Assembly (NCBI GenBank): GCA_947259235.1 | Contig: CAMYLL010000005.1 | Span: 1-22,474, forward strand | Length of the DNA stretch: 22,474 nucleotides | Direction of reading: 5' to 3' | Origin: an uncultured Pseudodesulfovibrio sp. | GTDB taxonomy: Bacteria; Desulfobacterota; Desulfovibrionia; Desulfovibrionales; Desulfovibrionaceae | Shown: piece after piece, positions 19,542 to 22,474 of the stretch | How positions within the stretch are numbered: position 1 is the stretch's first letter | Layout: the number at the start of each line of letters is the position of its first letter | Position numbers and translations under genes: made by a program | The notes under the pieces: model-generated | Databases searched by the model: none | What the model saw: the letters and a program-made list of their open reading frames with translations, nothing else | Told to the model about the DNA's origin: nothing

Positions 19542-20522
19542 TTATTGGCGCAGTTCGTCCGGGCCGGAGAGCTGGGTAGAGCGGGTGCGGTTCCGGCCTG
19601 ACTGCTTGGCTTCATACAAGGCGCGGTCTGCTGCCTTGATCAGATGTTTCGGGGTCGTCGAGCACATGGGAATCCCCGAGGTCACGCCGATGGATACGGT
19701 TACTGCACAGCTCACGGCGGAATTGGGGTGCATTATGCCGATTTCAGCGATGCTGGCATGGATGTTTTCGGCCACAGCCACTGCGCCGGTGTAGTCGGTG
19801 TTGGGCAGTATGACGGCGAACTCTTCTCCGCCGTAGCGGGCCACGAGGTCTCCGGGTCTGTGGACCACGGCCCGGATTGCCTCCGCCACCCGGCGCAGGC
19901 AGGTGTCGCCGTCCACATGACCCAGCGCGTCATTGTAGTGCTTGAAGTGGTCGATATCCACCATGAGCAGGCCCAGGTGGGTATCGGCGCGGCCGTTGCG
20001 CACCCATTCCTGGACCAGGGTGTCGTCGAAGCAGCGCCGGTTGGCGAGCCCGGTCAGACCGTCGAGGTTTGAGATGCGTTCGAGCTTGCGCGCCAGCCGT
20101 TCCAGCTCCCGCTCGCGCAGCATGCGCTTGACCATCTCCCGGCGCAGCTGGAGGGCGGAGCGCACGCGCGCTCGCAACTCGATGGCGCTCACCGGCTTGA
20201 CGATGTAGTCCGACACACCTGCGGCGAAGGCGCGGTCGAGCATGGCCTCTTCGCTGTGTTCCGTGACCATGATGATGGGGATGTCCTCGTAGGCGTGGTG
20301 CGACTTGATGGTCAGGGTCATGCCTATGCAGTCCATTCCCGGCAGGTCTACCCCGATAATGATCAGATCAACCTCTGTCTCCGACTCAATCGCTGCGGCC
20401 AGCACGGCAATTGCCTGCTCAAAATGAGAGACGGCGATGATATTTGCATAGCCTGCCTTGGACAGAATGCCCCGAAGGTGGGAGACAGACGCCGTGCAGT
20501 CGTCAACGATGAGTATTTTCAT
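19542..20522 (-). CDS. Diguanylate cyclase: degenerate receiver domain plus GGDEF
   Basis: A 326-residue cytosolic protein of PleD-like order (REC-GGDEF) that should make the second messenger c-di-GMP. The receiver (~1-120) keeps the acidic pair D7-D8, T87 and K109. The usual phospho-acceptor position in DLIIIGVDLPGMD is Gly57, with an Asp two residues later (D59). A coiled-coil-like linker (~123-150, RREMVKRMLRERELERLARKLE) precedes the GGDEF domain. The active site is GGEEF (230-234). An inhibitory RxxD site, RPGD (221-224), lies at the standard spacing, so the enzyme should be active and feedback-inhibited. The ATG at 20522 has no clear ribosome site. The gene is alone and diverges from the DUF4139 gene. 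Confidence 0.93.
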   Translation of the reverse strand: MKILIVDDCTASVSHLRGILSKAGYANIIAVSHFEQAIAVLAAAIESETEVDLIIIGVDLPGMDCIGMTLTIKSHHAYEDIPIIMVTEHSEEAMLDRAFAAGVSDYIVKPVSAIELRARVRSALQLRREMVKRMLRERELERLARKLERISNLDGLTGLANRRCFDDTLVQEWVRNGRADTHLGLLMVDIDHFKHYNDALGHVDGDTCLRRVAEAIRAVVHRPGDLVARYGGEEFAVILPNTDYTGAVAVAENIHASIAEIGIMHPNSAVSCAVTVSIGVTSGIPMCSTTPKHLIKAADRALYEAKQSGRNRTRSTQLSGPDELRQ

Positions 20523-20783
20523 TATGCTAGCGATGTAGCAGAAAACATTCTTCTTGGCGAGCGGCGGGGTGGGCCTGGCCGCATGAGCTGTGCTACAGTG
20601 TAATGATTAAGTCGCGGTCTGATTTGCGGTTGTCAACGCAGCGATGGGGTGCGAGCATAAGAGTCATGATAAAGTGTGAGGATTTTTTTGCAAATATTGC
20701 TGTAGCCATGTAGTTTATAGGCAGATTGTCTGAAATGTCCGCTGTCATCAACCTTCCAAAAAACAAAATGTATTTGGATTATT

Positions 20784-22184
20784 ATGAATAAATATGCATA
20801 TTTATTTGCTTTCTTTGCGGTCTGCTTCTTCGTTATTCCCGCTGCGTCGAACGCGGCGGGAACAACCGGAGCATCGCTGGCGGTCTACAACTCAGGGCGC
20901 GCACTGGTGGAGGAGACCCGTGCCGTGACGCTGCCCAAGGGACCGGCAAAGGTGGTCTTCAAGGACGTTCCCGGGACCATGGACCCGACCTCTGTTCGCG
21001 CGTGGGCTCCATGCATGCGGGTTCTGAGTCTTGAGTACATTTCCCTGCCGGTGAACGTGCAGAACCTGCTTGACCGCTATGTGGGCAAGGAACTGACGGC
21101 CATCCTGCCTGACCCGGCGGACGCCGACGCGCGCACCCTGCGCAAGGCCACCCTGCTGTCCAACGACGGCGCGCCTGTTTTTCTCGTTGGGGACGAAGTG
21201 TACGTGGGCGCATATGACGCCCTGCTCCTGCCCGAGCTGCCCAAGGACCTGACCCAGTCGCCGACTCTGGCCCTGACCACCGATAATCGTGCGGCGGGCT
21301 CGCAGGCCGTCCGGCTGAGCTACCTCATGGACGGTCTGAACTGGCGGGCAGATTATGCACTGACAGTGGACGACTCGGGCACGGGCGCGAGCCTTGACGC
21401 CTGGGCCACCCTCACCAATCAGTCCGGGTATGCTCATGCAGGCGCGGACCTCAAGCTGGTGGCCGGGGACGTCCGGCAGGCTCCCTCTGCGCGCCCCGCA
21501 TACAAAGGCATGCGCGCCATGGCGATGAACGTGGAAATGGACGGTGCTGGCCAGCCTGCCGAGGAATCCTTCTCCGAATACCATGTCTACTCCGTGCAAC
21601 GTCCGGTGGACCTGCCCGCCTCGGGTATGGTGCAGCTGAGCCTGTTCTCCGCTCCGAAGGTGGCCGTGACGCAGGAGCTTTCCAGCCGCTTCCAGGCCGG
21701 TCTGGGCCAATTGTCCATGCCTGTGAAACAGCCCGTCGAGTCGACCCTCATCCTTGGCAACACAGAGAAGAACGGCCTGGGCAGGCCCATGCCCGCAGGC
21801 CTTGTCCGCGTCTTCATGCCCGGGCCGGACAAGAGCGTGCTGCTGGCGGGAGAATCGACCATCGGCCATGTGGGCTCCGGCGGCCAGGTCAAGCTCGGCC
21901 TGGGGCGCTCCTTTGACGTGGCGGTTGAGCGGAGCCAGACCAGCTTTGCCCGGCTGGGCAAGAATTCCGTCGAGATGGGCTGGCAGATACGGGTGACCAA
22001 CGGCAAGGACATGCCCCAGGCCATCCGGCTGGTGGACGGTTATCCGGGCCAGTGGAAGGTGACCGTGTCAGACCATCAGCATACGTCGCCCGAGGCCGGG
22101 GCCGTCACCTTCGATCTGGTTGTTCCCCCGTCCAGGGACGGCAAGCAGACTCTCGTCAACTACACTGTGCAAGTGACATACTAA
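20784..22184 (+). CDS. Exported DUF4139-domain protein
   Basis: A 466-residue protein with a classical signal peptide: MNKY, a hydrophobic core of about 18 residues (AYLFAFFAVCFFVIPAA) and a probable cut in ASNA-AG. The mature part begins SLAVYNSGRALVEETRAVTLPKG, typical of the N-terminal beta region of DUF4139 proteins. It continues with LSYLMDGLNWRADYAL, WATLTNQSGYAHAGADLKLVAGDV and the late MGWQIRVTNGKDMPQAIRLVD segment characteristic of the family. It is probably a periplasmic or surface protein rich in beta strands; the biochemical role is unknown. The upstream 260 bp is AT-rich compared with neighbouring genes, and the ATG at 20784 has only a weak GGA upstream. The next gene starts within 12 bases of the stop, so the two are probably co-transcribed. 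Confidence 0.85.
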   Translation: MNKYAYLFAFFAVCFFVIPAASNAAGTTGASLAVYNSGRALVEETRAVTLPKGPAKVVFKDVPGTMDPTSVRAWAPCMRVLSLEYISLPVNVQNLLDRYVGKELTAILPDPADADARTLRKATLLSNDGAPVFLVGDEVYVGAYDALLLPELPKDLTQSPTLALTTDNRAAGSQAVRLSYLMDGLNWRADYALTVDDSGTGASLDAWATLTNQSGYAHAGADLKLVAGDVRQAPSARPAYKGMRAMAMNVEMDGAGQPAEESFSEYHVYSVQRPVDLPASGMVQLSLFSAPKVAVTQELSSRFQAGLGQLSMPVKQPVESTLILGNTEKNGLGRPMPAGLVRVFMPGPDKSVLLAGESTIGHVGSGGQVKLGLGRSFDVAVERSQTSFARLGKNSVEMGWQIRVTNGKDMPQAIRLVDGYPGQWKVTVSDHQHTSPEAGAVTFDLVVPPSRDGKQTLVNYTVQVTY

Positions 22185-22189
22185 GGGAC

Positions 22190-22474
22190 ATGGCGATGGC
22201 TGAAATCACACCGACACAAATCAGCACTCTCAAGGACTTCTACGCGCTCATGGCCGCGACCAGGGAGGTCCGTTTTCTCGCAGTGGGCGAGATACTGAAG
22301 GGAGCGAACGTCCCCGACCACGTCGTCATATCGCTCAAGAACGCCCTGCGTGCGTTGACCGACGTGCCGGAAGAGGACGGCAAGCGTATCCTCTCCCTTG
22401 ATGGGCAGCGCGACATGTTCCTTGAGATGGACTACGAGATCAACGAGCTGCGCAAGGATCTGCTCTATCTGGAG
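22190..22474 (+). CDS. Unidentified helical protein, N-terminal part (runs off right edge)
   Basis: An open frame with codon use like its neighbours begins at ATG 22190 or 22196 (MAMAEITPTQ...) and is still open at the last base. The AAGGG at 22183-22187 is better spaced for 22196. The visible ~94 residues are mostly predicted helix (LKDFYALMAATREVRFLAVGEILKG, DGQRDMFLEMDYEINELRKDLLYLE) and have no signal peptide or membrane segment. I do not recognise the family. It follows the DUF4139 gene by 5-11 bases, so it is likely in the same operon. Confidence 0.7.
   Translation, partial: MAMAEITPTQISTLKDFYALMAATREVRFLAVGEILKGANVPDHVVISLKNALRALTDVPEEDGKRILSLDGQRDMFLEMDYEINELRKDLLYLE

Noticed and set aside
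18944..19579. 211-codon plus-strand frame across the small gene, its terminator and the cyclase 3' end
   Set aside because: It runs through a strong terminator and overlaps the better-supported 54-residue gene in another frame.

Overview
This window is high-GC bacterial chromosome. Gene content and protein style suggest a sulfate-reducing deltaproteobacterium of the Desulfovibrio/Pseudodesulfovibrio group. That placement is an inference from familiarity with these families, not a database result. The grounds are an LpxK (so Gram-negative), a recA-alaS block, an rplM-rpsI operon, several signalling proteins, and a CI/LexA-like S24 repressor of a kind common in that group. No rRNA, tRNA, CRISPR array, transposase or integrase was seen.

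Layout from left to right. An HD-type protein leaves the left edge on the minus strand. Diverging from it is an NCS2-family permease (412-2157) that carries an RsbW-like ATPase-fold domain at its C-terminus. A strong bidirectional terminator separates it from a convergent radical SAM gene (2289-3551). Next come rpsI and rplM (3758-4588), then alaS (4848-7487) and recA (7576-8649), all on the minus strand. A 405-bp divergent spacer leads to a plus-strand pair: a PP-loop tRNA-thiolation-like protein with an NFACT-R-like tail (9055-10149) and a Ca2+/cation antiporter (10159-11088). After these lies a tandem pair of ~114-bp nested palindromic repeats (11087-11335), then a YccF membrane protein. 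A GAF-HisKA_2 histidine kinase (12087-13298, minus) diverges from a BI-1/YccA membrane protein (13485-14216). LpxK and RNase R follow as an overlapping pair (14256-17628).

The right third is looser and less typical. It holds an S24 repressor (17771-18427) and a ~600-bp stretch with no convincing gene. A 54-residue four-cysteine protein (19029-19193) follows, with its own good promoter and strong terminator. Then come a diguanylate cyclase whose receiver lacks the usual phospho-acceptor Asp (19542-20522, minus), a secreted DUF4139 protein (20784-22184), and an unidentified helical protein that runs off the right edge.

Most of the window is housekeeping: translation, recombination, lipid A synthesis, RNA decay and ion transport. 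I did not find a clear multi-gene novel system. The observations most worth checking are the permease-ATPase fusion with altered substrate-site residues, the palindromic tandem repeat, and the upstream element shared by the S24 repressor and the small cysteine protein. The degenerate receiver on the diguanylate cyclase also merits a look.
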